A stretch of DNA of 64,000 nucleotides, taken from assembly GCA_943788725.1 (NCBI GenBank), contig CALSRJ010000005.1:1-64000 (forward strand). Direction: 5' to 3'. Position 1 is the first letter of the stretch. Every line of letters begins with the position of its first letter. This stretch comes from an uncultured Flavobacteriales bacterium. GTDB taxonomy: Bacteria; Bacteroidota; Bacteroidia; Flavobacteriales_G; Salibacteraceae. Below, one piece after another: positions 6,744-15,035 of this stretch. The position numbers and the translations under genes were made by a program. The notes beneath the pieces are model-generated. The model did no database searches, was not told where the DNA came from, and was given only the letters and a program-made list of their open reading frames with translations.

Positions 6744-8633
6744 TCATGTTTCATGTGAAACACTCCGCTCAATGGCCACCATCAGCACCGAAATGTCAAC
6801 TGGCTTAACGCCAGGAATGCGGGAGGCCTGTCCTAGGTTCTCGGGACGGACTCGACTCAACTTATCACGAGATTCAAAAGAAATTGCAGCATGCGCACGG
6901 TAATCAAATTCGGCCGGAATTTTCATGCGATCCATGTTGCTCATTTTCTGAGCCATCTCATTCTCGCGTCTCAAATACCCCTCATACTTCAGCAGGATTT
7001 CTGCTGACTCTATCGCCTCACGGGAGATGACTTTGTCATCCATGTGGGTGCTGTAATCACTCGATAATTTGATCAATTCCTCCGTAGCAACATTTGGTCT
7101 CGTAAGCACCGTTGAAAGTTTTACTTGTTGATTGATCGGCTTCGAGCCCTGATCTTCAAGGTATGCATTTGCTTCCTCGGGAGTTATGGCATACTTATTC
7201 AATCCCTTGATGACAGCATCGCGCTGAGAGGTATACTTATTCAAAGCACGCATGCGCTCGTCGCTCGCCAATCCTATCGAATGACCTATAGGGGTAAGTC
7301 TTTCGGCGGCACTATCTTGCCTCAGCGTAATGCGGTATTCGGCTCTCGAAGTAAACATGCGGTATGGCTCATCCGTACCCTTCGTTATTAAATCATCGAT
7401 CAAAACACCGATGTAGGCATCCTTTCGCGTTAGCACCAATGCCTCTTGATCAGAAACTACACGGTGCGCATTGATACCGGCCATGAGTCCTTGAGCCGCC
7501 GCCTCTTCATACCCTGTAGTGCCGTTGATCTGCCCTGCAAAGAAAAGCCCATCAACGAGCTTCGTTTCCAGCGACATCTTCAATTGGGTAGGGGGAAAAT
7601 AATCGTATTCAATTGCATAGCCTGGCCTAAACATTACCGCTCTTTCAAAGCCAGCGATCATGCGAACGGCTTTTTCTTGGACCTCAAAAGGAAGAGAGGT
7701 ACTGAAGCCATTCACGTACACCTCATGTGTATCCCATCCTTCCGGCTCTACAAAAATTTGGTGCCGAGATTTATCTGCAAAACGGTGAATCTTATCCTCT
7801 ATCGATGGGCAATAACGCGGACCTACAGAGTCTATCTGCCCGTTATACATCGGTGACTGATCTATACTCTCCGCAATGACCTCGTGAACGTGGGGATCCG
7901 TGTAGGTGATGTGACAACTCAATTGATCGCGTAAACGAACAGGACCAAGAAACGAGAACTTAAACGGATCCTTATCCCCCAACTGCTCCTCCATTTTCGA
8001 ATAGTCTAAGCTACGACCATCCATTCTTGGAGGTGTCCCCGTTTTCATTCGACCACTCTCAAACCCCAATCGAACCAACTGTTCCGTGATCCCAGTCGAC
8101 GCCTTCTCTCCCATCCTTCCACCACCGAGCATCTTTGGCCCCACATGTATGAGTCCATTCATGAACGTACCACTCGTCAGCACCACACATTTGGACTGAA
8201 ATTTCAATCCCAAAGAGGTCTCTACTCCCTTCAATTTATCACCCTCCATCCAAAGACTAGTGACCGAATCTTGCCAAAAAGAAAGGTTATCGGTATGCTC
8301 CAACATCTCCCTCCATTTCAAGGTAAACAGTGCGCGATCATTTTGCGTTCTCGGACTCCACATTGCAGGTCCCTTGGATCGATTGAGCATCCGAAATTGG
8401 ACTGCGCTGTAATCACTTACCAATCCAGAATAGCCTCCCAGGGCATCGATTTCACGCACGATTTGTCCTTTGGCCACACCCCCCATGGCGGGGTTGCAAG
8501 ACATCTGTGCAAACTTGGTCATGTCCATGGTAATCAGCAAGGTTTTGGACCCAAGGTTCGCTGCAGCTGCTGCAGCTTCACATCCTGCATGTCCGCCCCC
8601 AACTACTATGATATCGTATGTTCTACTTTCCAT
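6744..8633 (-). CDS. mnmG: tRNA uridine-5-carboxymethylaminomethyl(34) synthesis enzyme MnmG (GidA)
   Basis: MnmG with its partner MnmE installs the carboxymethylaminomethyl group on wobble uridine 34 of several tRNAs, using FAD, NADH and a folate carbon. The 629-residue protein has the FAD-binding VVGGGHAGCEAAAAAANLG at residues 10-28, the Cys-containing NPAMGGVAKG segment, a second FAD/NADH region (GTTGYEEAAAQGLMAGINA) and the conserved C-terminal RPENLGQASRIPGVKP. It is full length. Its first codon and its last five codons (VSHET) each lie in a parS-like palindrome. It starts 3 bp after the ybeY stop, in the same direction as ybeY and the DUF4175 gene. Confidence 0.97.
   Translation of the reverse strand: MESRTYDIIVVGGGHAGCEAAAAAANLGSKTLLITMDMTKFAQMSCNPAMGGVAKGQIVREIDALGGYSGLVSDYSAVQFRMLNRSKGPAMWSPRTQNDRALFTLKWREMLEHTDNLSFWQDSVTSLWMEGDKLKGVETSLGLKFQSKCVVLTSGTFMNGLIHVGPKMLGGGRMGEKASTGITEQLVRLGFESGRMKTGTPPRMDGRSLDYSKMEEQLGDKDPFKFSFLGPVRLRDQLSCHITYTDPHVHEVIAESIDQSPMYNGQIDSVGPRYCPSIEDKIHRFADKSRHQIFVEPEGWDTHEVYVNGFSTSLPFEVQEKAVRMIAGFERAVMFRPGYAIEYDYFPPTQLKMSLETKLVDGLFFAGQINGTTGYEEAAAQGLMAGINAHRVVSDQEALVLTRKDAYIGVLIDDLITKGTDEPYRMFTSRAEYRITLRQDSAAERLTPIGHSIGLASDERMRALNKYTSQRDAVIKGLNKYAITPEEANAYLEDQGSKPINQQVKLSTVLTRPNVATEELIKLSSDYSTHMDDKVISREAIESAEILLKYEGYLRRENEMAQKMSNMDRMKIPAEFDYRAHAAISFESRDKLSRVRPENLGQASRIPGVKPVDISVLMVAIERSVSHET
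6747..6762. promoter_or_regulatory. parS-like ParB-binding palindrome at the 3' end of mnmG
   Basis: TGTTTCATGTGAAACA has perfect 7-bp arms TGTTTCA/TGAAACA around TG. It differs from the general bacterial parS TGTTTCACGTGAAACA at one central base. It overlaps the last codons and stop region of mnmG. An extra half-site GTTTCAT lies directly beside it at 6741-6747. Confidence 0.75.
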
Positions 8634-8647
8634 GTTTCACATGAAAC
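8632..8647. promoter_or_regulatory. parS-like ParB-binding palindrome at the ybeY/mnmG junction
   Basis: TGTTTCACATGAAACC contains the same 14-base core as the site at 6747-6762, in inverted orientation (GTTTCATGTGAAAC on the minus strand). It covers the ybeY stop codon and the first bases of mnmG. Confidence 0.72.
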
Positions 8648-9116
8648 CTTTTTCCTGAATTAAACGCAAATATCTGTCTTCCTGTTCACGCATGATCCCC
8701 TTCTCCTCATCCGTCGCATCGTCATAACCAGCCAGGTGAAGAAGCCCATGGGCAATCAACCGATACAGCTCATCCTTCACACCTACACCAAAGGACTCTG
8801 CATTTCCAATACAAACCTCCCAATTGACGTACACATCACCAGAAATAGTGGTGTCAAAAGACACGTCAAACGTAAGAACATCCGTTGGGTAATTGTGGTC
8901 TAAGTACTTGATATTCAATGCTGTATGCGCATCTGAGGGCATCACAACGACACTCAATTCACCAAATACAACTGCCTCATGCTGAGCCATGGCGCTTGCA
9001 ATAAGCTCAAGGACCGATTGGTCGTTAGCCGTTGGAACGAAAGCCTCGTTCTCTGAGTGAATATATGCTTCCACGAAATGTAGATTGTTACGCTCCGACG
9101 GTGACCGCCGATTCAA
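8637..9116 (-). CDS. ybeY: Endoribonuclease YbeY, rRNA maturation factor
   Basis: YbeY is a zinc endoribonuclease needed for 16S rRNA 3'-end maturation and ribosome quality control. The 159-residue product has the family's LNIKYLDHNYPTDVLTFDVS core and the zinc motif HGLLHLAGYDD (H-x3-H-x5-D; many homologues have a third His at the last position). The start is a TTG at 9116 that overlaps the end of the upstream ATP-binding protein gene by 29 bp; no better ATG precedes the conserved region, so start precision is moderate. Its stop lies inside a parS-like site and mnmG follows 3 bp later. Confidence 0.93.
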   Translation of the reverse strand: MNRRSPSERNNLHFVEAYIHSENEAFVPTANDQSVLELIASAMAQHEAVVFGELSVVVMPSDAHTALNIKYLDHNYPTDVLTFDVSFDTTISGDVYVNWEVCIGNAESFGVGVKDELYRLIAHGLLHLAGYDDATDEEKGIMREQEDRYLRLIQEKGFM

Positions 9117-9513
9117 GCTCGAAGGTAACCTTTACCGTAGCTCCAGCATTTAGAAACTCAAGATCATCACTGAGGTTCTTCATGATGTAAATCCCTCGGC
9201 CGTTTACCTTCTCTAGGTTGGCCGGGTCTGTCGGATCAGGTAGATTCTCAAAGTCAAATCCCCTTCCTGAGTCGGAGACCTCCATAGTCATGGTCTTCCC
9301 TTCGATACTCAACACAAAATCAACCTCTTTGCATGAATCGCCCCTCGAACCGTGGTTAATTGCGTTCAAGGTAGCCTCTGTAGCCACGACCAAAACATTA
9401 CCATAGGCCTCCTCAGGAAGCTTGCCCTCTTCGTGTAGTCCATCAATGATGGCTTCTACCTTTGCGAGGTCCTCCAACTGTGCGTTGATCCGTATTGCGA
9501 TGCGCGTATTCAA
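9088..9513 (-). CDS. RsbW-like serine-protein-kinase-type ATPase (anti-sigma regulatory domain)
   Basis: A single HATPase_c domain of the RsbW/SpoIIAB type, 141 residues. The N-box is TEATLNAINHGSRGD (residues about 46-60), the G1 box DSGRGFDFENLPDP and the G2 box NGRGIYIMKNL. Family members bind ATP and regulate partner-switching systems. No sigma factor or anti-anti-sigma partner lies next to it, so its target is unknown. It starts with TTG one base after the DUF4175 stop and overlaps ybeY, which points to translational coupling. This gene order (DUF4175, ATPase, ybeY, mnmG) is common in Flavobacteriales, so a housekeeping regulatory role is likely. Confidence 0.88.
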   Translation of the reverse strand: MNTRIAIRINAQLEDLAKVEAIIDGLHEEGKLPEEAYGNVLVVATEATLNAINHGSRGDSCKEVDFVLSIEGKTMTMEVSDSGRGFDFENLPDPTDPANLEKVNGRGIYIMKNLSDDLEFLNAGATVKVTFELESAVTVGA

Positions 9514-9514
9514 G

Positions 9515-12500
9515 TCAATCTTGAAAGTTACTAAAGTAGCGGTTTACTTCATTTCTGTAAAAAGGTTTCAAATTCGGCGGAACAGTTCGATATAATTCGA
9601 GTTCTTGCTCTCTCTTTCGCACAAATTCCTCCCAAATTTCCGAAGGTATCTCGTAGTTGTTTCCCGCACTTTTCGATTCACGCTTTTCTTCCAACTCTCT
9701 TTCGCGATCCGCCTTTTCAGACTCTAGCAATTTGGTAAGTATATCCTCTTGTCGCCTCATGGTCTCGGCACTGATCTGTCGATACAAAATGTCTTCCTCC
9801 GTCTCCTCCATCAAGCGCTCAATTTCTTCCATCATCTCTTTGGCGCTTCCTCCTTGACCATTGTTCTCCAACGACTGGCTCATCTCCCTGAGCTGCTTTC
9901 GAATAGCAGATTGCTCTGCGGCCATTCGAGCCAATTCTTTGCTCTGACCTCCCATGCCCATGCCTTCGCTTTGCCCCGGTTTCTTGCCATTTGGATTTTC
10001 CCCTTTCTCCATGGCTTCTTTCAACTTTTGCAGCTGCTTGTTCAAGCTCTCCTGCATCTTTCTCATTTGCGCTGCAGAAGGCTTCGACCCCTTTGATTGA
10101 CCAGGCTTCTCACATTGCCCCGTCCCCTGCATACTTGATTGCATCTGCTGCTGCATGCTCTTAATCATGTCGTCAAACAACAACGCCAAATTGTTCAATG
10201 CGGTCATCGATTGCTGCTGTCGCTCCGCAGCCATTGCCTTGTAGCGCTGCTCCTGATTAGGGGGTTGATTCGTCAAGTTGGTCAAAGCCTTTCCCATGTT
10301 AAACTTCACATCGGCTATCTCGTCATTGATCTTTTTGTCAATTTGAGGAACCCTCTTACTCAATGCCAATAGAGAGTCTTCAACCACTTTCGTGTCATCG
10401 ATCAAGTCTTTCTGCTGCTTCGCGTACTCCACATATTTCGGGTCGCTTCCCTTGATCGGCTTCAACGCTTCCATGACGCGTTCTTGACCTTTTGATAATT
10501 CAACAATGTTCTCAAGTAGCTGCCGCATATGCTCCATGTTCTCGGTCTGTTGGTCCTGCGCCATTTGCTGCTGAAAGGACGACAAAGACTCTCTCATTTC
10601 TTGCATCTTCTCCTTGGCTTTCTGCTGTTCCTGGCCGGCTTTCTTCTCATTCGATTTGTTCAACTCTTCCTTGGCGCTATCCATGTCTTCTTGGGCTCCG
10701 TCCATCTTCTCCTGTAAGTCGGGCATCTCGTTTGGCTCTTCCAACGACTCGTTCAGGTCCTGCATGTCCTTCATCGCCTCTTCAAACTCCTTCATCTCAT
10801 CCGCAATCGATTCCTGCTCCTCACTCAGCTCTTCTTTCGGTGCAGACTTTTCTTCCGTTTTCTCTTGCACTTCCTCTTGATCGGCGATCATTTCATCCAA
10901 TTCATTCAACCGCTCCTCCAGGTTCTGCTCAAATTCCAATTGCTTAAACAACTCCAAGGTGCGGTCCAATTCCTTCTCCAGTTTCTCATTGTCCAACTCC
11001 ATCTCATCCAATTTCTGGAGCATTTGATCCTTGGTCATCTCTTCCAGCAGCTTGTTGTATTCCTCGTACTTCTTTTTGAACTCATCGTCAAAAAGCCTGT
11101 CAAACATTTCCTGTATCATTTGCTGCTTTTGCATCAACTCTTCAGAGAACTCGTTGAATTTATTCGAGCGGTCGAGTTGCTGCTTTTGCTGCTCTGACTT
11201 TTTCTGAAGCTTTTCCATCATCTCCTTCCGCTGATCGAGTAGTTCTTTTAGCGCCTCCTTATCTTCCCAATCGATGTCCTTCTTCTCCAGCAAATCCTTC
11301 CGTGCTTCGTCCAGTTCTTTTTGCAGCTCTTCCAGCGACTTCTCTTCCTCAGACAAGGCCTCCTTTGTTTTCTCAAACTGTTTGTCGTTCTCCTCCTTGA
11401 GCGCTTCCTTAGAGGGTGCCGTGTATTTCCAGACTTGAGTAGTAGACATTTTCGCACCATTCACCCCATCGTTGTCCCACGCTTGGAAATAATAGGCGAC
11501 TTCATCGCCAGGTGCCGTCAATAGACTATCCGCAGACCAAGCAAACGCAAAAGATTGTTCGCGCATTCCGCTTTGCAATTGGAGCTGCTCGGTATACACT
11601 TGTTCTCCCTCAGCATCCTCAGCCACGAAACGCAAATCTGAAAATCCATAGTCGTCTTCCAATATGCCATTGAAGTAAAAAAGGAGCTCCGCAGAATCCA
11701 ATTGCCCAGTCACCGCAATGGATGGGTAGGCATCTTTCACTACCACTACATCGACCAAGGTGCTATCAGAAATATCAGCAGCAGAAGTAACCTGCACATG
11801 CAGTTGTCGGGAATCCGTAAACCGATCGCTGAACTGGATCGCATTCCCTTCTCTTTCCAATTGCAACATCCTTCCTTCGCTGCGCACCGACGGTTCGCTA
11901 ACATCTTTCAAGGCTAACAACCAAGCCACTTCCGTCCCCTCGGGAACCACGAGCTTGGTTCGGTTGACAAACTGTTCATCTTTTAGCCCCGTATACGCGG
12001 GATAATCCAGTCTCGCGTTGTTCTCTAGTACTTTGGGTTGAGCCAGCACTTTCAGCACGAAGCGCTCAGAATAAACCGACGCCCCCCTCAACTGGAAAGG
12101 AACATCATTGCGCACATTGTTGAACGTATAGACAAAGTCTCCTTTTTCGGTGCTCTTCATTCGAAATTGGGACCCCTCTATCTCCACAAAAACATGATCA
12201 GGTAATGCGCTTCCAACGGTGCTAACCTTTAGCTCAAATGGCTTTCCTTCAATAACCCGCAATTGGTCAGCATTCAATTCGAAATGAAAGGGCGCCGGCG
12301 CTACGAAGTTTTCATTGTAATGCACAATCCTCCGCGCGCTGTTTGTAAGCAAACTGCCGTCCCACAGCGTAATAAAGAAAACAACAAACAGGGGTATCGC
12401 AGTAATACGCAACCACATCAAGCTGCGCTTGAGGTCCACTGCCGTGCGAAAATCGAACACATTCAACTTCTTTGCGCGTTGATCCAAGCTGGCCTGCACC

Positions 12501-12871
12501 AATCTACTCGTTTGAAGCCCACTCGACTCCAATGTGATTGCGTTGATCAGTCGGTCATCGATATCAGGGATCATCCGTCCGATCGAACGGGCTGCATCTT
12601 GCTCATTCAACCTTCGCAAGAAACCTAGGTACTGAAGCCCTGGAATCAATACTTGAAGGACCAAGAGTCCCCCAGCCATAAAAATGAAGCCAAAGAAGAG
12701 CACCATCCGAGACGCGTTCTCGAGGCGATAGACGTGCTCAATCAGCGCAAAGACAACCCACAGCGCCACAGCCGCCCCGAGGCTGATCAGTGCGCCAGAA
12801 ATGAGCTTTCCTAGGTAGTACCTTCTCAGGTATCCTTCGATGTTGTCGTGAAGCAAACGAAGTCCTTCCAT
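9515..12871 (-). CDS. DUF4175-family large membrane-anchored coiled-coil protein
   Basis: An 1118-residue protein with two membrane segments near residues 23-45 and 54-76, a third near 150-175, then about 300 residues of beta-rich extracytoplasmic sequence. From about residue 490 to 1090 it is a very long Glu/Lys/Gln-rich coiled coil with many Met (for example LEEMTKDQMLQKLDEMELDN), including a Gln/Met-rich low-complexity stretch. This architecture and the gene neighbourhood match the Bacteroidota DUF4175 family, whose function is unknown. It starts divergently from gltX (the starts are 123 bp apart) and is followed after 1 bp by the RsbW-like gene. Several long antisense open frames here are by-products of its repetitive composition. 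Confidence 0.88.
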   Translation of the reverse strand: MEGLRLLHDNIEGYLRRYYLGKLISGALISLGAAVALWVVFALIEHVYRLENASRMVLFFGFIFMAGGLLVLQVLIPGLQYLGFLRRLNEQDAARSIGRMIPDIDDRLINAITLESSGLQTSRLVQASLDQRAKKLNVFDFRTAVDLKRSLMWLRITAIPLFVVFFITLWDGSLLTNSARRIVHYNENFVAPAPFHFELNADQLRVIEGKPFELKVSTVGSALPDHVFVEIEGSQFRMKSTEKGDFVYTFNNVRNDVPFQLRGASVYSERFVLKVLAQPKVLENNARLDYPAYTGLKDEQFVNRTKLVVPEGTEVAWLLALKDVSEPSVRSEGRMLQLEREGNAIQFSDRFTDSRQLHVQVTSAADISDSTLVDVVVVKDAYPSIAVTGQLDSAELLFYFNGILEDDYGFSDLRFVAEDAEGEQVYTEQLQLQSGMREQSFAFAWSADSLLTAPGDEVAYYFQAWDNDGVNGAKMSTTQVWKYTAPSKEALKEENDKQFEKTKEALSEEEKSLEELQKELDEARKDLLEKKDIDWEDKEALKELLDQRKEMMEKLQKKSEQQKQQLDRSNKFNEFSEELMQKQQMIQEMFDRLFDDEFKKKYEEYNKLLEEMTKDQMLQKLDEMELDNEKLEKELDRTLELFKQLEFEQNLEERLNELDEMIADQEEVQEKTEEKSAPKEELSEEQESIADEMKEFEEAMKDMQDLNESLEEPNEMPDLQEKMDGAQEDMDSAKEELNKSNEKKAGQEQQKAKEKMQEMRESLSSFQQQMAQDQQTENMEHMRQLLENIVELSKGQERVMEALKPIKGSDPKYVEYAKQQKDLIDDTKVVEDSLLALSKRVPQIDKKINDEIADVKFNMGKALTNLTNQPPNQEQRYKAMAAERQQQSMTALNNLALLFDDMIKSMQQQMQSSMQGTGQCEKPGQSKGSKPSAAQMRKMQESLNKQLQKLKEAMEKGENPNGKKPGQSEGMGMGGQSKELARMAAEQSAIRKQLREMSQSLENNGQGGSAKEMMEEIERLMEETEEDILYRQISAETMRRQEDILTKLLESEKADRERELEEKRESKSAGNNYEIPSEIWEEFVRKREQELELYRTVPPNLKPFYRNEVNRYFSNFQD

Positions 12872-12967
12872 GCCGTTGCTTTCAAAGATACCAACGAAAC
12901 TTTGAGGTTCTTGTTAAGTGGGGTTAAAGAAAATCCTCCTGATTCCGGGCATAGCATCGACAAGGGC

Positions 12968-12975
12968 TATCTTTG
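12968..12975 (+). promoter_or_regulatory. Bacteroidota -7 promoter box (TATCTTTG) of gltX
   Basis: It matches TAnnTTTG and ends 19 bp before the GTG start. It supports the GTG at 12995 over the upstream in-frame ATG at 12848, which would lie before the promoter. Confidence 0.65.
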
Positions 12976-12994
12976 CCGCCCCAAAATCAAGACT

Positions 12995-14521
12995 GTGAGT
13001 AAAGTAAGAGTAAGGTTTGCCCCAAGTCCGACAGGAGCATTGCACATGGGCGGAGTTCGAACAGCGTTGTTCAACTACCTATTTGCGAAAGCAAACAACG
13101 GAGAATTTCTTTTGAGGATCGAAGACACGGATCAAAATAGATTCGTGCCTGGCGCAGAAGACTATATCCGTGAAGCCCTGGCCTGGGTGGGCATGGAAAC
13201 CGACGAAGACCCCTGGAAGGGAGGCGCTTCTGGCCCCTACCGACAATCGGAAAGAAAGGAGATGTACCGCCAATATGCCGACCAGCTCATCGAGGCAGGG
13301 CACGCGTACTACGCTTTTGACACGCCCGAGGAATTGACCGAAATGCGCGAGCGATTAAAGCGCGCCAAGGTTCCGAATCCACAATACAACGCTGCTGTCA
13401 GAATGACGATGAAGAACTCGATGACCTTATCCTCAGATGAGGTCGCGGCCCGGTTGGACGCCGGCGAACCTTACACCATTCGCGTCAAAATTCCTCGCAA
13501 CGAGGATGTACGCTTTCAAGACATCATTCGCGGCTGGGTGCAAGTCAGCAGTATGCAATTGGACGATAAGGTCATTTTTAAGAGCGATGGCATGCCCACG
13601 TACCACCTGGCTAACATCGTCGACGATCACTTGATGAACATTACTCATGTTATTCGAGGAGAAGAGTGGTTGCCCTCTGCCCCGCTTCACATTCTCTTAT
13701 ACCGCTTTTTAGGGTGGGAAGAATCTCGCCCCGCATTCGCTCACTTGCCCTTGATCCTTCGACCGGATGGGAATGGAAAACTGAGCAAGCGAGATGGCGA
13801 CCGACTTGGGTTTCCCGTATTTCCTTTGGAATGGAAAGACCCGAGCAGTGGTGAAATCTCATCGGGTTACCGTGAGAATGGATACTATCCGGAGGCCTTC
13901 ATCAACATGCTCGCTTTTTTAGGTTGGAACCCTGGCACTGAAAAGGAGTTGTATTCGATGGATGAGCTCATCCAAGATTTCACCTTAGAGCGCGTTGGAA
14001 AGTCCGGTGCAAAATTTGACGCTGACAAGACCCGTTGGTACAATCAGCAATACTTACGCATGCGATCTAACGACCTCCTAGTGGAACAAGTGGCTCCCCT
14101 GCTATCGGCAGAAGGCTTGGCATTCGAAGCCTCCCAACTTCCTTTCTTCGTTGAAATGATGAAGGAACGGGCGACCTTCGTTCCCGACATGTTCGAGGGC
14201 AGGTATTTGTTTGAACGCCCTTCATCCTACGACGAAAAGACCGTGAGCAAAAAATGGAAGGAAGGATCAGCAGACGTCATGCAGGCATTGATCGATGCCT
14301 TCGACAAGGTTGACCCCTTTACTTCTGAAGCATTACACGAAGCATTCAACGCGTTCTTGGCAGAACGTGAACTGGGCATGGGAGCTGTGCTTCCTGTGCT
14401 TCGCGTGTTGGTTACCGGAAAAGGAATGGGGCCTGGTATGTCAGACATCATGGCATTCATCGGCAAAGACGAAACCCTCGAGCGCCTTCGGGTTGGCATT
14501 CAAGCACTTTCCAATGGATAG
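12995..14521 (+). CDS. gltX: Glutamate--tRNA ligase
   Basis: A class I aminoacyl-tRNA synthetase that charges tRNA-Glu (or, in organisms using GatCAB, also tRNA-Gln). The 508-residue product carries the HIGH-like signature FAPSPTGALHMGGVRTALFN at its N-terminus, the GluRS core (YRQSERKEMYRQYADQLIEAG region), and the KMSKS-type loop KLSKRDGDRLGFPVFP around residue 260. The GTG at 12995 is chosen because the family begins directly with VRVRFAPSPTG and a promoter box lies just upstream. The presence of gatC and gatA in this window suggests the non-discriminating type. Its end overlaps the folB start by 8 bp. Confidence 0.96.
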   Translation: MSKVRVRFAPSPTGALHMGGVRTALFNYLFAKANNGEFLLRIEDTDQNRFVPGAEDYIREALAWVGMETDEDPWKGGASGPYRQSERKEMYRQYADQLIEAGHAYYAFDTPEELTEMRERLKRAKVPNPQYNAAVRMTMKNSMTLSSDEVAARLDAGEPYTIRVKIPRNEDVRFQDIIRGWVQVSSMQLDDKVIFKSDGMPTYHLANIVDDHLMNITHVIRGEEWLPSAPLHILLYRFLGWEESRPAFAHLPLILRPDGNGKLSKRDGDRLGFPVFPLEWKDPSSGEISSGYRENGYYPEAFINMLAFLGWNPGTEKELYSMDELIQDFTLERVGKSGAKFDADKTRWYNQQYLRMRSNDLLVEQVAPLLSAEGLAFEASQLPFFVEMMKERATFVPDMFEGRYLFERPSSYDEKTVSKKWKEGSADVMQALIDAFDKVDPFTSEALHEAFNAFLAERELGMGAVLPVLRVLVTGKGMGPGMSDIMAFIGKDETLERLRVGIQALSNG

Positions 14522-14879
14522 GGTAGAGGTCCGGTCGTTAAACCTGCACGCCAAGCATGGTTGCCATGCAGAAGAACGAAGAACCGGCGGTCCATTTTCT
14601 ATAGATGTTTGCGTTTATGGAGATTTCGCCCATGCTGTTGCGTCGGACGATATTCAAGATGCGGTAGACTATGTGGGCTTGATGGACTTGGCTACGTCCG
14701 TAATGTCGGTTCCGAAAAATCTCATTGAAACCGTCGCGGTAGATCTTGCAAAGGCCGTACTCGATCGATTTACAACAGTCCAGAAGGTCGATATTACCAT
14801 CCGAAAGATGAAACCCCCCGTCAAGCACGATGTCGAATTCGTTTCGTGCAGTACATCTCTTGAACGTGCACAGAATTAA
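14514..14879 (+). CDS. folB: Dihydroneopterin aldolase
   Basis: FolB splits 7,8-dihydroneopterin to 6-hydroxymethyl-7,8-dihydropterin in folate biosynthesis. The 121-residue product has the family landmarks LHAKHGCHAEERRTGGPFSID at the N-terminus, DAVDYVGLMDL (substrate region), NLIETVAVDLAKAVL and the C-terminal VDITIRKMKPPV. The ATG at 14514 overlaps the gltX stop by 8 bases (ATGGATAG), a clear translational-coupling arrangement, so the longer upstream open frame is not the start. A tRNA-Cys gene follows 23 bp later on the same strand. Confidence 0.93.
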   Translation: MDRVEVRSLNLHAKHGCHAEERRTGGPFSIDVCVYGDFAHAVASDDIQDAVDYVGLMDLATSVMSVPKNLIETVAVDLAKAVLDRFTTVQKVDITIRKMKPPVKHDVEFVSCSTSLERAQN

Positions 14880-14902
14880 TCACTAAATTCGCGGCCTTAT
14901 CA

Positions 14903-14976
14903 GGTCTCGTGGCCGAGTGGCTAGGCAGTGGTCTGCAAAACCATCTACAGCGGTTCGAATCCGCTCGAGACCTCCA
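14903..14976 (+). tRNA. tRNA-Cys (GCA)
   Basis: Complete cloverleaf: acceptor GGTCTCG pairs with CGAGACC, D-arm GCCGAGTGGCTAGGC, anticodon stem GTGGT/ACCAT with loop CTGCAAA (anticodon GCA), T-arm CAGCGGTTCGAATCCGCTC-like, discriminator T and an encoded CCA. A terminator follows 18 bp later. Confidence 0.95.
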
Positions 14977-14994
14977 ATGAACCAGCGCAAATTA

Positions 14995-15021
14995 AACCTC
15001 GAACTTGTTCGGGGTTTTTTT
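14995..15021 (+). terminator. Rho-independent terminator after tRNA-Cys
   Basis: The 10-bp stem AACCTCGAAC / GTTCGGGGTT (one G-T pair) with loop TT is followed by TTTTT. It ends the gltX-folB-tRNA-Cys transcript. Confidence 0.85.
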
Positions 15022-15035
15022 GTTCCTATGTCCTC

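Noticed and set aside
9657-11524. Several plus-strand open frames of 60-150 residues inside the DUF4175 gene
   Set aside because: They are antisense frames produced by the repetitive Glu/Lys/Gln coiled-coil codons; their translations are Leu/Ser-rich and resemble no protein.
12848-12994. Upstream extension of gltX
   Set aside because: The extra 49 residues lie before a promoter box and are not part of the GluRS family N-terminus.
14295-14513. N-terminal extension of folB
   Set aside because: It is the gltX sequence in another frame; FolB starts at the ATG at 14514.
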